A DNA stretch of 64,000 bases from Rhizobium sophoriradicis (GCF_003939025.1 NZ_RQIH01000026.1:19531-83530); one strand, 5' to 3'. Positions 7,300-16,781 are shown, counted from the first letter of the stretch. The notes: a model not told the origin generated them from the sequence alone. Program-made: numbers and translations.

Positions 7300-9735
7300 A
7301 TGAGCGATACATCCGCGACGGAAAACGGCGTAAGCACCGAATATGGCGCAGATTCCATCAAGGTCCTGAAGGGCCTCGATGCCGTGCGCAAACGCCCCGG
7401 CATGTATATCGGCGATACCGATGACGGCTCCGGCCTGCATCACATGGTCTATGAAGTCGTCGACAACGCCATCGACGAAGCGCTGGCCGGCCATGCCGAC
7501 ATCGTTACCGTCAGCCTCAATCCGGATGGTTCGGTGACGGTCACCGATAACGGCCGCGGCATCCCGACCGACATTCATTCCGGCGAAGGCGTGTCGGCGG
7601 CCGAAGTCATCATGACGCAGCTGCATGCCGGCGGCAAGTTCGACCAGAATTCCTACAAGGTCTCCGGCGGTCTGCACGGGGTCGGCGTTTCCGTCGTCAA
7701 TGCGCTTTCCGTCTGGCTGAAGCTGAAGATCCGCCGCCATGGCAAGATTCATGAAATGAGCTTCACTCATGGCGTAGCCGACGCGCCGCTGAAGGTCACG
7801 GGCGAAGCGCCAGACGAGACCGGCACCGAAGTGAGCTTCATGCCGAGCAGCGAAACCTTCACTATGACGGAGTTCGACTACGGCACGCTGGAGCATCGCC
7901 TGCGCGAGCTCGCCTTCCTCAATTCCGGCGTGCGCATCCTGCTGACCGATAAGCGCCATTCCGATATTAAGCAGGAAGAATTGCGCTATGACGGCGGCCT
8001 CGAAGCTTTCGTCGCCTATCTCGACCGCGCCAAGAAGTCGCTGGTCGACAAGCCGGTCGCCATCCGCGGCGAAAAGGACGGCATCACCGTCGAAGTGGCG
8101 ATGTGGTGGAACGACAGCTACCACGAGAACGTGCTCTGCTTCACCAACAACATTCCCCAGCGCGACGGCGGCACGCATATGGCCGGCTTCCGGGCGGCAT
8201 TGACGCGCCAGGTCGTGTCCTATGCCGATAATTCCGGCATCACCAAAAAGGAAAAGGTGACGCTGCAGGGCGAAGATTGCCGCGAGGGCCTGACCGCGGT
8301 CCTGTCGGTCAAGGTGCCCGATCCGAAATTCTCCTCGCAGACGAAGGACAAGCTCGTGTCCTCGGAAGTCCGTCCCGTTGTCGAAAGTCTCGTCAATGAG
8401 GCGCTGAGCACCTGGTTCGAAGAGCATCCGAGTGAAGCCAAGATCCTCGTCGGCAAGGTCGTCGAGGCGGCAGCCGCACGCGAGGCAGCCCGCAAAGCCC
8501 GCGAATTGACCCGCCGCAAGGGCGCGCTCGATATCGCCTCGCTGCCTGGCAAGCTCGCCGACTGCTCCGAGCGTGATCCGGCAAAATCCGAAGTTTTCCT
8601 GGTCGAGGGCGATTCGGCCGGCGGCTCGGCCAAGCAGGGCCGTTCGCGCGAAAACCAGGCGATCCTGCCGCTGCGCGGCAAGATCCTCAACGTCGAACGT
8701 GCCCGTTTCGACAAGATGCTGTCGAGCCAGGAAATCGGCACATTGATCACGGCGCTCGGCACCGGCATCGGCAAGGACGAGTTCAATGCCGAGAAGCTGC
8801 GTTATCACAAGATCATCATCATGACGGACGCCGATGTCGACGGCGCCCATATCCGCACGCTGCTGCTCACCTTCTTCTTCCGGCAGATGCCGGAGCTGAT
8901 CGAGCGCGGCCATCTCTATATCGCCCAGCCGCCGCTCTATAAGGTCGCGCGCGGCAAGTCGGTGCAGTATCTGAAGGACGAAAAGGCGCTTGAGGAATAT
9001 CTGATCGGCCAGGGTCTGGAAGATGCCGCGCTGCGGCTCGGCAGCGGCGAGGTCCGCACCGGTCAGGATCTGCGCGAAGTCATTCTCGATGCGCTGCGTA
9101 TGCGCGCTCTGCTCGACAACCTCCATTCGCGTTACAATCGCGCCGTTGTCGAACAGGCGGCAATTGCCGGCGCGCTCAACGCCGAACTCGTCAGTGACCA
9201 GGCAAGAGCCCAGGCATTGGTAAGCGAAGTCGCAAGCCGTCTCGATATTATCGCCGAGGAAACCGAGCGCGGCTGGCAGGGCGATCTGACCAGCGATGGC
9301 GGCCTGCGCCTCGAGCGCATGGTCCGCGGTGTTAAGGAAATCGTCGTGCTCGATATGGCGCTGATCGGCTCCTCGGACGCCCGGCACATCGATCAGCTGA
9401 CGTCACGTCTCAAGGAAATCTACCAGACGCCGCCGTCGCTGCATCGGCGCGAAGGCGACATCGAGATTTCGGGGCCGCGCGCCCTGCTCGACGCGATCTT
9501 CGCCAGCGGCCGCAAGGGCCTCACCATGCAGCGCTACAAGGGGCTCGGCGAGATGAATGCCGAACAGCTCTGGGAAACGACGCTCGATCCGAACGTCCGT
9601 TCGCTGCTGCAGGTCAAGGTCGCGGACGCCACCGATGCCGATGGTCTCTTCGCGCGCCTGATGGGTGACGAGGTCGAGCCGCGGCGCGAATTCATCCAGG
9701 ACAACGCGCTGAGCGTCGCAAACCTCGATATCTGA
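7300..9735 (+). CDS. gyrB: DNA gyrase subunit B
   Basis: An 811-residue GyrB, the ATPase subunit that pairs with GyrA to introduce negative supercoils. The GHKL ATPase domain is N-terminal (VDNAIDEALAG, DNGRGIPTDIH, GGLHGVGVSVVNALS). The transducer domain and a TOPRIM domain follow, with EGDSAGGSAKQGR and the metal-binding DADVDGAHIRTLLL. The C-terminal QRYKGLGEMNAEQLWETT block is the GyrA-contact region. An insertion in the TOPRIM region gives the approximately 810-residue length usual for this type of GyrB. A strong terminator follows 16 bases after the stop. Confidence 0.97.
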   Translation: MSDTSATENGVSTEYGADSIKVLKGLDAVRKRPGMYIGDTDDGSGLHHMVYEVVDNAIDEALAGHADIVTVSLNPDGSVTVTDNGRGIPTDIHSGEGVSAAEVIMTQLHAGGKFDQNSYKVSGGLHGVGVSVVNALSVWLKLKIRRHGKIHEMSFTHGVADAPLKVTGEAPDETGTEVSFMPSSETFTMTEFDYGTLEHRLRELAFLNSGVRILLTDKRHSDIKQEELRYDGGLEAFVAYLDRAKKSLVDKPVAIRGEKDGITVEVAMWWNDSYHENVLCFTNNIPQRDGGTHMAGFRAALTRQVVSYADNSGITKKEKVTLQGEDCREGLTAVLSVKVPDPKFSSQTKDKLVSSEVRPVVESLVNEALSTWFEEHPSEAKILVGKVVEAAAAREAARKARELTRRKGALDIASLPGKLADCSERDPAKSEVFLVEGDSAGGSAKQGRSRENQAILPLRGKILNVERARFDKMLSSQEIGTLITALGTGIGKDEFNAEKLRYHKIIIMTDADVDGAHIRTLLLTFFFRQMPELIERGHLYIAQPPLYKVARGKSVQYLKDEKALEEYLIGQGLEDAALRLGSGEVRTGQDLREVILDALRMRALLDNLHSRYNRAVVEQAAIAGALNAELVSDQARAQALVSEVASRLDIIAEETERGWQGDLTSDGGLRLERMVRGVKEIVVLDMALIGSSDARHIDQLTSRLKEIYQTPPSLHRREGDIEISGPRALLDAIFASGRKGLTMQRYKGLGEMNAEQLWETTLDPNVRSLLQVKVADATDADGLFARLMGDEVEPRREFIQDNALSVANLDI

Positions 9736-9751
9736 TCAATATTGTCTCAGC

Positions 9752-9795
9752 AAAAGGCCCCGCTGTCCTCGAACCGCGGGGCCTTTTGTTTTTTC
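9752..9795 (+). terminator. gyrB terminator, possibly bidirectional
   Basis: A 13-bp perfect stem (CAAAAGGCCCCGC and its complement, 9751-9763 and 9776-9788) is followed on the plus strand by TTTTTTC. On the minus strand the same hairpin ends in TTTTG, so it may also stop transcription from the converging nitroreductase gene. Confidence 0.88.
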
Positions 9796-9803
9796 GGTTG
9801 CGC

Positions 9804-10403
9804 TCAGTTCGCGACGAAACGGCCGTTGAAGGCGACTTCGGAGAGCGGCTTGCGCTGGCTGGGGAATTCGCGCGTCTGGTTGCGTTCGGAGAGTACGGTC
9901 TTATCGGCCAGGCGGCCAACCGCAACACCCGCCTCGACCCTGTACCCCTGGGGGATGCCGAAGGTCTTCATGATATCTTCGTGTTTGATACCGCCCATGC
10001 CATGGGCGTAAAAACCGGAAAGGCGCGCCTGGAGCGCCAGGTGGCCCCATGCCGCGCCGGCATCGAAGGAATGCGTGTAGCTCGGCTTTTCCTCGCCGGA
10101 ACCGGCAGCGCCGGTGAAGCTGCGCGACACGACGAAGATTAGCGCTGACGCATTCTTCGCCCATTCCTGATTGGCATCGACGAGCAATGCGACGAATTTC
10201 TCCCAATGCTGTGAACCTTTCAGGGCATAGATGAAGCGCCAGGGCTGCTGGTTGGAAGAAGACGGCGCCCAGTGGGCGGCGTCGAGCAGGCCGAGAAGCT
10301 GCGCCTCCTCGATGATTTCGCCGGTGAAGGCGCGCGGCGACCAGCGATCGAGAAACATCGGATCAATCGGATATTGGGATTCGCGGTTATTGCTCTTCGT
10401 CAT
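9804..10403 (-). CDS. Nitroreductase-family flavoprotein
   Basis: A 199-residue FMN-binding oxidoreductase of the nitroreductase superfamily. The N-terminal RWSPRAFTGEII matches the FMN phosphate-binding region, AAHWAPSSSNQQPWRF is the family signature, and the C-terminal half carries AAWGHLALQARLSGFYAHGMGG and GIPQGYRVEAGVAVG. Such enzymes reduce nitro compounds, quinones or flavins with NAD(P)H, and the physiological substrate cannot be told. The gene stands alone on the minus strand, converging on gyrB, with the DUF2218 gene upstream at a spacing of 42 bases. Confidence 0.88.
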   Translation of the reverse strand: MTKSNNRESQYPIDPMFLDRWSPRAFTGEIIEEAQLLGLLDAAHWAPSSSNQQPWRFIYALKGSQHWEKFVALLVDANQEWAKNASALIFVVSRSFTGAAGSGEEKPSYTHSFDAGAAWGHLALQARLSGFYAHGMGGIKHEDIMKTFGIPQGYRVEAGVAVGRLADKTVLSERNQTREFPSQRKPLSEVAFNGRFVAN

Positions 10404-10445
10404 GCTTGTTCCGGGGTTGGGAGCAGAAATTCGGGTCAGCTTCGG

Positions 10446-10730
10446 TCAGTCCATCCAGACGATGTCGAGTTCCTCGCGGAAGGCGAAGCGCTTCAGGTGA
10501 TCGTCGATAACGTCCTGCATCCTTGCCTGCTGGGCTGGATCGGCAAGGGAAAGCACCATGGTGAGGGCCGCATCATCGGCGGTGAACGTCACTTCAGCGG
10601 TATCGCTGAACGGCACCCGGCCCTTATGGGGGTCGAAATCGACACTGAACTTGTGGCTCCAATGTTTGCAAAGCTGCTGCAGGTAGCGGCTTGCATGTTC
10701 GGTAGGCACAACGGCTTTGGAGACGTGCAT
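10446..10730 (-). CDS. DUF2218 small protein
   Basis: A 94-residue protein matching DUF2218: HASRYLQQLCKHWSHKF near the N-terminus, then the GRVPFSDTAEVTF strand, then an alternating helical C-terminus ending in EELDIVWMD. Members are small cytoplasmic proteins, often found near siderophore, iron or redox genes, with no established activity. The start at 10730 gives a protein beginning MHVSKAVVPTEHA, as expected for the family. It is transcribed with the nitroreductase gene downstream. Confidence 0.8.
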   Translation of the reverse strand: MHVSKAVVPTEHASRYLQQLCKHWSHKFSVDFDPHKGRVPFSDTAEVTFTADDAALTMVLSLADPAQQARMQDVIDDHLKRFAFREELDIVWMD

Positions 10731-11038
10731 CGAGAAAACTCCATCTCATCTTGAGCTGCGTTCAGAAGTCATATTTCGCAGCTTCGCTGCCTTGGCAAGC
10801 GCAGGCATCGTCGCATGCTCGATTGGCCGGGCATGCGCCGAAACTGCCAATCTCGATCATATCAAGCGCGGCTACTACTCGCTGGAAAGCCTCAAACCGA
10901 CAAAAATCGTTTCCGCCGGTCATGACTTGTCTGAAATTTTCTAGAAAGCCGTACCGCTTCCCGGCAAAGCCGTAATGACACCGATGAATAATTCGTTCAT
11001 AGGTGATCGCAACTTCGTTTTTGATGAGGAGGAACTCC
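10731..11038. other. 308-base intergenic region without a convincing gene
   Basis: The region separates the divergent DUF2218 and fumarylacetoacetate-hydrolase-family genes. A 75-codon open frame (10717-10944, plus strand) overlaps the DUF2218 start and resembles no known protein, so it is not called. The 3' end holds an A+T-rich stretch and a good Shine-Dalgarno sequence, GAGGAGGA at 11025-11032, for the gene at 11039. Promoters for both flanking genes probably lie here, but no clear hexamer pair was found. Confidence 0.5.
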
Positions 11039-11881
11039 ATGAAGCTGATGCGTGTTGGCGAACCAGGTCGCGAAAAACCGGCACTTCTCGATGCCGATGG
11101 CAAAATCCGCGATCTCTCCGGTCATGTCGGCGATATCGGCGGCGAGGCAATCTCGCCGGCCGGCCTTGCAAAGATCGCGGCGATCGATCCGAAGAGCCTT
11201 CCCGAACTCGGTGCCGGCCGCATCGGCGCCTGTGTTGCCGGCACCGGCAAATTCATCTGCATCGGCCTCAACTTCTCGGACCACGCCGCCGAAACCGGCG
11301 CCACCGTGCCGCCCGAGCCGGTGATCTTCATGAAGGCGACGTCGGCCATCGTAGGGCCGAATGACACCGTCCTCATCCCGCGCGGCTCGGAAAAGACCGA
11401 TTGGGAAGTCGAGCTCGGCGTCGTCATCGGCAAGACGGCGAAATATGTCAGCGAGGCCGACGCGCTCGACTACGTCGCCGGTTACTGCGTGTCGCACGAC
11501 GTTTCCGAACGCGCCTTCCAGACGGAACGCGCCGGCCAGTGGACCAAGGGCAAGTCCTGCGACACTTTTGGGCCGATTGGCCCCTGGCTTGTGACCAAGG
11601 ACGAGATTGCCGACCCGCAGAACCTCGGCATGTGGCTGAAGGTCAACGGCCAGACGATGCAGAACGGCTCCTCGAAGACGATGGTCTACGGTGTTGCCCA
11701 TATCGTTTCCTATCTCAGCCAGTTCATGTCGCTGCATCCAGGCGACGTCATTTCGACGGGCACGCCGCCCGGTGTCGGCATGGGCATGAAGCCGCCGCGC
11801 TATCTTCGGGACGGCGATGTCGTCGAGCTCGGCATCGAAGGCCTCGGCAGCCAGAAGCAGAGCTTCGTCGCCGATCGTTAA
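11039..11881 (+). CDS. Fumarylacetoacetate hydrolase-family protein (ureidoglycolate lyase-like)
   Basis: A 280-residue enzyme of the FAH superfamily: metal-dependent hydrolases, lyases and isomerases that act on oxo-acids. The conserved core is present: CIGLNFSDHAAETGA, PVIFMKATSAI, the metal-ligand region DWEVELGVVIGK with its Glu residues, and STGTPPGVGMGMKP near the end. Rhizobial proteins of this length are often labelled ureidoglycolate lyase or 2-hydroxyhepta-2,4-diene-1,7-dioate isomerase; the sequence does not choose between these. The ATG at 11039 is preceded by GAGGAGGA. No catabolic operon surrounds it, so the substrate is unassigned. Confidence 0.85.
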   Translation: MKLMRVGEPGREKPALLDADGKIRDLSGHVGDIGGEAISPAGLAKIAAIDPKSLPELGAGRIGACVAGTGKFICIGLNFSDHAAETGATVPPEPVIFMKATSAIVGPNDTVLIPRGSEKTDWEVELGVVIGKTAKYVSEADALDYVAGYCVSHDVSERAFQTERAGQWTKGKSCDTFGPIGPWLVTKDEIADPQNLGMWLKVNGQTMQNGSSKTMVYGVAHIVSYLSQFMSLHPGDVISTGTPPGVGMGMKPPRYLRDGDVVELGIEGLGSQKQSFVADR

Positions 11882-12084
11882 CGACACTAGTAGCGCTGAA
11901 GCTTAAGCTTTCAGTTTTATGGGGATGCCAGGGATCAACACTCTGGCATTTCCTGTGCAGGTTCGGCACGTCCATGTTGCTGTGCAACAAAAACCTGTTA
12001 ATCTATGTTACGTGCCAGCGTGCGGAAAGGTTCGATGTCTATCAATCGACGTCATCTTTCCGATAGAGAAAGGCAGCGCCTTGT

Positions 12085-13362
12085 ATGTTTTATCAGCTTT
12101 ATGAATTGAATCATGCTGCCATGGCGCCGTTTCGCGCCGCGGCAGATATCATGCGTTTTGCCTATGCCAACCCGCTGAACCCGTTTGCCCAGACGCCGTT
12201 CGGCCGCACGATCGCGGCAAGCCTCGAAATGTTCGAGCGCACGACACGCCGCTACGGAAAGCCTGAATTCGACTTGAAGTGGACGACGATCGACGACCAG
12301 ACGGTTTCCGTCCGTGAAGAGGTCGTCTGGTCGCGCTCCTTCTGCAATCTGCTGCATTTCGCCCGCAACGTTCCGCCCGGCCGCGCCAGCGACCCGCGCA
12401 TCCTGATCGTGGCGCCGATGTCCGGTCACTATGCGACGCTGTTGCGCGGCACGGTCGAGGCGCTGCTGCCGAGCGCCGACGTCTACATCACCGACTGGAT
12501 CGACGCCCGCATGGTGCCGATGACGGAGGGCACGTTCGATTTCGACGATTACGTCGATTATGTCATCGAGATGCTGCATTTCCTCGGTCCCGACACGCAT
12601 GTGATCGCCGTCTGTCAGCCTTCCGTCCCGGTGCTGGTCGCAGCCGCGGTGATGGAGGAAGCCAACGATCCACTATCGCCATCCTCGATGACGCTGATGG
12701 GCGGCCCGATCGACACGCGCATCAATCCGACCGCCGTCAACAAGCTCGCCCAGGAACGGTCGCTGCAGTGGTTTTCCGATAATGTCATCATGAATGTGCC
12801 CTGGCCGCAGCCAGGCTTCCTGCGGCGTGTCTATCCGGGCTTCCTGCAGCTTTCTGGCTTCATGTCGATGAACCTCGACAGGCACGTCGTCGCCCACAAG
12901 GAATTCTTCATGCACCTCGTGAAGAACGATGGCGAACCGGAAAAACATCGCGATTTCTACGACGAATATCTCGCCGTCATGGATCTGACGGCCGAATTCT
13001 ACCTGCAGACGGTCGAACAGGTCTTCATGAAGCATTCGCTGCCGAAGGGCGAATTGATGCATCGCGGCAAACGCGTCGATGCCGCAGCGATCCGCAACGT
13101 CGCGCTTCTGACGGTTGAAGGTGAGAATGACGACATCTCGGGCGTCGGCCAGACCAAGGCGGCACAGACCATCTGCGTGAACATTCCCGAAGATATGCGT
13201 ATGCATTATCTCCAGCCGGATGTCGGCCACTACGGGGTTTTCAACGGCTCGCGTTTCCGCCGCGAGATCGCACCGCGCATCGTCAATTTCGTCCGCCAGC
13301 ATTCGCGTGCCGCGGTCAAGCGCCCGGTGCGGCGCGTCATCAAGGGCGGCCGGACGGCGTAA
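12085..13362 (+). CDS. phaZ: Intracellular poly(3-hydroxybutyrate) depolymerase
   Basis: A 425-residue protein of the intracellular PHB depolymerase family, which mobilises the carbon-storage polymer from granules. The fold is alpha/beta-hydrolase, and the usual serine lipase box is replaced by HVIAVCQPSVPVL, placing a cysteine (Cys177) at the nucleophile elbow as in Ralstonia PhaZ1. The N-terminus MFYQLYELNHAAMAPFR and the closing DVGHYGVFNGSRFR region with the catalytic His are typical. It has no signal peptide, consistent with a cytoplasmic granule enzyme. The 203-base upstream gap has a weak hairpin (11925-11949). Confidence 0.93.
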   Translation: MFYQLYELNHAAMAPFRAAADIMRFAYANPLNPFAQTPFGRTIAASLEMFERTTRRYGKPEFDLKWTTIDDQTVSVREEVVWSRSFCNLLHFARNVPPGRASDPRILIVAPMSGHYATLLRGTVEALLPSADVYITDWIDARMVPMTEGTFDFDDYVDYVIEMLHFLGPDTHVIAVCQPSVPVLVAAAVMEEANDPLSPSSMTLMGGPIDTRINPTAVNKLAQERSLQWFSDNVIMNVPWPQPGFLRRVYPGFLQLSGFMSMNLDRHVVAHKEFFMHLVKNDGEPEKHRDFYDEYLAVMDLTAEFYLQTVEQVFMKHSLPKGELMHRGKRVDAAAIRNVALLTVEGENDDISGVGQTKAAQTICVNIPEDMRMHYLQPDVGHYGVFNGSRFRREIAPRIVNFVRQHSRAAVKRPVRRVIKGGRTA

Positions 13363-13504
13363 ATCAGGGCCAGCTGAATTAGAAAAGTGGATTCAAGACC
13401 TTGTCCGATTTCCCGGGCAATCGTCTTGAAGCCTGCTATTGCGGTAACCACATCGATTTCAGCGTTCGGCATCTTGCCGGCGCAGAACGCGAGGATACCG
13501 CACG

Positions 13505-13942
13505 ATGAACCAGTCAGCATTGCTTCGACCGGATTGGACTCCGGCTACCATTGCCCTGATGATTCTCGGCTTCATGGTTTTCTGGCCTCTGGGTCTGGCC
13601 ATGCTTGCCTATATCATCTTCGGCGAGCGTCTGCGCGGCTTCAAGCGCGACGTAAACCAGGCGACCGACGGCTTCTTTGCCTCCTGCCGCCGTTCGCATG
13701 GCCATCACCGCCCGCATTTCTCGACCGGCAACGTCGCCTTCGACGACTGGCGTAAGGCCGAGCTCGACCGGATCGAGGAAGAGCGCCGCAAGCTGGACGA
13801 AATGCGCCAGGAATTCGACGAGTATCTCCGCGAACTCCGCCGCGCCAAGGACCAGGAAGAGTTCGACCGTTTCATGCGTGACCGCAAGAATGCCAAGCGC
13901 GACGATAACGGCGGGCCGGTCGCGGAATTTCAGACGCCGTGA
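13505..13942 (+). CDS. DUF2852 membrane protein
   Basis: A 145-residue protein with one or two hydrophobic segments at residues about 13-37 (TIALMILGFMVFWPLGLAML, AYIIFGERL), then a basic and His-rich stretch, and a long charged coiled coil (residues about 80-125, rich in Glu, Arg and Lys heptads). This matches DUF2852, a family seen mainly in alphaproteobacteria and of unknown function. It stands between phaZ and the metallopeptidase gene on the same strand with loose spacing, so an operon link is not obvious. Confidence 0.8.
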   Translation: MNQSALLRPDWTPATIALMILGFMVFWPLGLAMLAYIIFGERLRGFKRDVNQATDGFFASCRRSHGHHRPHFSTGNVAFDDWRKAELDRIEEERRKLDEMRQEFDEYLRELRRAKDQEEFDRFMRDRKNAKRDDNGGPVAEFQTP

Positions 13943-14052
13943 GTGGATGAGTGATGAAGCGATGACCGGCATCTTGACCGATGCCGGTTTTTCCATGCCC
14001 GGCTTCCCGCTGAATCGTTTAGGTTCGCCGGCGAATCGTATAGAAAACACCC

Positions 14053-14811
14053 ATGTTTCCGCTTCTGAAGACACGGCCAAAGGTGCGAAAGCCGGCTCCG
14101 CCCGAAACGCGGACGCTTGATGTCGCCGGCCGGCTCATGCCTCTCACCATCAAGCATCATGACCAGGCGACGCGCATCACGCTGCGCATCGAGCCAGGCG
14201 GCCGCGCGTTGAAGATGACGGTGCCGAGGGGCCTTGCGGCGCGTGAGGTCAACGCCTTCCTCGATCGGCACCAGGGATGGCTGCTCACCAAACTTGCCAA
14301 GTTTTCGACCGACACCGGGCTGCGCGATGGCGGCAAGATCCTCCTGCGCGGCGTTTCCCATCGCATTGTGCATACGGGCAGCTTGCGCGGTTTGACGGAG
14401 GTGGTCTCTGTGGGCGGCGATCCGGTGTTGCGTGTCAGCGGCATGCCTGAACATGTCGGGCGGCGCATTGCGGCCTTCCTCAAGAAGGAGGCGCGCGTCG
14501 ATCTCGAGAGGCTGGCGGCAGCGCATGCCGCAACCATCCGGGCGCCGATCCGCTCGATCTCGATGAAGGATACCCGAAGCCGCTGGGGCTCCTGCTCGTC
14601 GGAGGGAAATCTGAGTTTCTCCTGGCGGATCGTCATGGCGCCGCCTTCCGTGATCGACTATCTCGCCGCCCACGAGGTCGCCCATCTCAAGGAAATGAAC
14701 CACGGGCCCCGCTTCTGGGCGCTTTGCAAGAAGCTTTGCCCCGGCATGGAGGAAGCGAAATCCTGGCTGAAGCGGCACGGTAGCCAGCTGCACGCCATCG
14801 ATTTCGCCTGA
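14053..14811 (+). CDS. YgjP-type (DUF45) zinc metallopeptidase
   Basis: A 252-residue protein with a beta-rich N-terminal half and a C-terminal YgjP/SprT-like zinc peptidase domain. The zinc motif is HEVAH (207-211), with NH at 216-217 supplying the distal ligand, and it is preceded by the family block RSRWGSCSSEGNLSFSWR. Members are cytoplasmic and often called M48-family or UTP pyrophosphatase-like in databases; no substrate is established. It lies 75 bases upstream of trpF on the same strand, but the spacing does not prove co-transcription. Confidence 0.88.
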   Translation: MFPLLKTRPKVRKPAPPETRTLDVAGRLMPLTIKHHDQATRITLRIEPGGRALKMTVPRGLAAREVNAFLDRHQGWLLTKLAKFSTDTGLRDGGKILLRGVSHRIVHTGSLRGLTEVVSVGGDPVLRVSGMPEHVGRRIAAFLKKEARVDLERLAAAHAATIRAPIRSISMKDTRSRWGSCSSEGNLSFSWRIVMAPPSVIDYLAAHEVAHLKEMNHGPRFWALCKKLCPGMEEAKSWLKRHGSQLHAIDFA

Positions 14812-14886
14812 TCGAAGCTCGCCCTAAATGCAGCTTTGCATGCAAATTGGCTCGACTCTTGCCGCATTTCGTGTCACTTCGCTGCC

Positions 14887-15555
14887 ATGAAACCGGATAT
14901 CAAAATCTGTGGCTTGAAGACGCCGGAAGCTGTCGATCGCGCGCTGAAACGCGGCGCGACCCATATCGGTTTTATCTTCTTTGAAAAGAGCCCGCGCTAC
15001 ATCGAGCCGGACCTGGCGGCAAAACTTGCCGAACCGGCCCGCGGCAAGGCGAAGATCGTCGCCGTCGTCGTCGATGCCACAAATGACGAGCTGGATGAGA
15101 TCGTCTCGCTGTTGAAGCCGGATATTCTGCAGCTCCACGGCAATGAGAGCCCCGAGCATGTGCTGACCATCAAGGCGCTCTATGGCTTGCCGGTCATGAA
15201 GGTCTTTTCGGTGCGCACGGCCGACGATCTGAAGCGGGTCGAGGCCTATGTCGGCATCGCCGACCGCTTCCTGTTCGATGCGAAAGCGCCGAAGGGTTCC
15301 GAACTGCCGGGTGGTAACGGTATTTCCTTCGACTGGAGCCTTCTCGGTTGGATCGACGAGAGCATCGACTACATGCTGTCCGGCGGACTGAACAAGAACA
15401 ATGTCGCGGATGCGCTCGCGAATACCAAGGCACGTGGTATCGACGTCTCCTCGGGCGTCGAAAGCGCGCCCGGCGTGAAGAGCGTTGCAATGATCGATGA
15501 ATTTTTCGATGCGGTCGAAACGGCGGATGCGCCTGTCATGGCCTCAGGGAGTTGA
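14887..15555 (+). CDS. trpF: Phosphoribosylanthranilate isomerase
   Basis: A 222-residue TIM-barrel enzyme that isomerises phosphoribosylanthranilate to CdRP in tryptophan synthesis. The N-terminal signature KICGLKTPEAVDRAL holds the catalytic Cys, and the C-terminal LSGGLNKNNV and IDVSSGVESAPGVKS bind the phosphate. The ATG at 14887 gives the family start MKPDIKICG; the longer in-frame extension is not conserved. It heads a trpF-trpB-trpA-accD-folC run, and its stop lies 3 bases before the trpB GTG. Confidence 0.95.
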   Translation: MKPDIKICGLKTPEAVDRALKRGATHIGFIFFEKSPRYIEPDLAAKLAEPARGKAKIVAVVVDATNDELDEIVSLLKPDILQLHGNESPEHVLTIKALYGLPVMKVFSVRTADDLKRVEAYVGIADRFLFDAKAPKGSELPGGNGISFDWSLLGWIDESIDYMLSGGLNKNNVADALANTKARGIDVSSGVESAPGVKSVAMIDEFFDAVETADAPVMASGS

Positions 15556-15557
15556 GA

Positions 15558-16778
15558 GTGAACGAGACGCCTAAACCGAATTCCTTCCGTTCCGGCCCCG
15601 ATGAAGATGGCCGCTTCGGCATTTTTGGCGGTCGTTTCGTTGCCGAAACATTGATGCCGCTGATCCTCGATCTGCAGGACGAGTGGAACAAGGCGAAGAC
15701 CGATCCGGTCTTTCAGGCGGAGCTGAAACATCTCGGCGCGCACTACATCGGCCGCCCCAGCCCGCTTTATTTTGCCGAGCGGCTGACGGCCGAACTCGGT
15801 GGCGCGAAGATCTATTTCAAGCGCGAGGAGCTGAACCACACCGGTTCGCACAAGATCAACAATTGCATCGGCCAGATCCTGCTCGCCAAGCGCATGGGCA
15901 AGACCCGCATCATCGCTGAAACCGGCGCCGGCCAGCACGGTGTCGCCTCCGCCACCGTTGCCGCCCGCTTCGGCCTTCCCTGCGTCGTCTATATGGGCGC
16001 CACCGACGTCGAGCGTCAGGCGCCGAACGTGTTCCGCATGAAGCTGCTCGGCGCCGAAGTCAAACCGGTGACCGCCGGCAGCGGCACGCTGAAGGACGCC
16101 ATGAACGAGGCGCTCCGCGACTGGGTCACCAATGTCGAGGACACCTATTATCTGATCGGCACGGCAGCCGGTCCGCACCCCTATCCGGAGATGGTCCGTG
16201 ACTTCCAGTCGGTGATCGGCGCCGAAGCAAAAGAGCAGATGCTGGCGGCCGAAGGCCGCCTTCCGGATCTCGTCATCGCGGCCGTCGGCGGCGGTTCGAA
16301 CGCGATCGGCATCTTCCACCCCTTCCTCGACGATTCCTCCGTCAAGATCGTCGGTGTCGAAGCCGGCGGCAAGGGCCTGCAGGGCGATGAACATTGCGCG
16401 TCGATCACTGCCGGCACGCCCGGCGTGCTGCACGGCAATCGCACCTATCTCCTGCAGGACGGCGACGGACAGATCAAGGAAGGCCACTCGATTTCGGCCG
16501 GTCTCGATTATCCCGGCATCGGCCCGGAACATTCGTGGCTCAGCGATATCGGCCGCGTCGATTATGTGCCGATCATGGATCACGAAGCGCTCGAGGCCTT
16601 CCAGACCCTGACCCGCCTCGAAGGCATCATCCCGGCGCTCGAGGCCGCGCATGCGATTGCCGAGGTGATCAAACGTGCGCCGACGATGGGCAAGGACGAG
16701 ATCATTCTGATGAACCTCTCCGGCCGCGGCGACAAGGACATCTTCACCGTCGGCAAGCTTCTGGGAATGGGACTGTAA
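15558..16778 (+). CDS. trpB: Tryptophan synthase beta chain
   Basis: A 406-residue PLP enzyme that condenses indole with serine. The PLP lysine (Lys99) is in ELNHTGSHKINN, and the phosphate of PLP is held by GGGSNAIGIF. GRPSPLYFAERL and GVEAGGKG are also conserved. The start is taken as the GTG at 15558, which yields MNETPKPNSF and has CAGGGA upstream; a TTG two codons earlier overlaps the trpF stop and is less likely. It is 3 bases before trpA and works with TrpA as an alpha2-beta2 complex. Confidence 0.96.
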   Translation: MNETPKPNSFRSGPDEDGRFGIFGGRFVAETLMPLILDLQDEWNKAKTDPVFQAELKHLGAHYIGRPSPLYFAERLTAELGGAKIYFKREELNHTGSHKINNCIGQILLAKRMGKTRIIAETGAGQHGVASATVAARFGLPCVVYMGATDVERQAPNVFRMKLLGAEVKPVTAGSGTLKDAMNEALRDWVTNVEDTYYLIGTAAGPHPYPEMVRDFQSVIGAEAKEQMLAAEGRLPDLVIAAVGGGSNAIGIFHPFLDDSSVKIVGVEAGGKGLQGDEHCASITAGTPGVLHGNRTYLLQDGDGQIKEGHSISAGLDYPGIGPEHSWLSDIGRVDYVPIMDHEALEAFQTLTRLEGIIPALEAAHAIAEVIKRAPTMGKDEIILMNLSGRGDKDIFTVGKLLGMGL

Positions 16779-16781
16779 GAC

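Noticed and set aside
7186..9387. A 733-codon open frame on the minus strand opposite gyrB
   Set aside because: It is the antisense shadow of gyrB; the predicted protein has no recognisable motif and the plus-strand GyrB is certain.
10717..10944. 75-codon plus-strand open frame at the DUF2218 start
   Set aside because: No similarity and no convincing ribosome binding site; it overlaps the DUF2218 start on the other strand.
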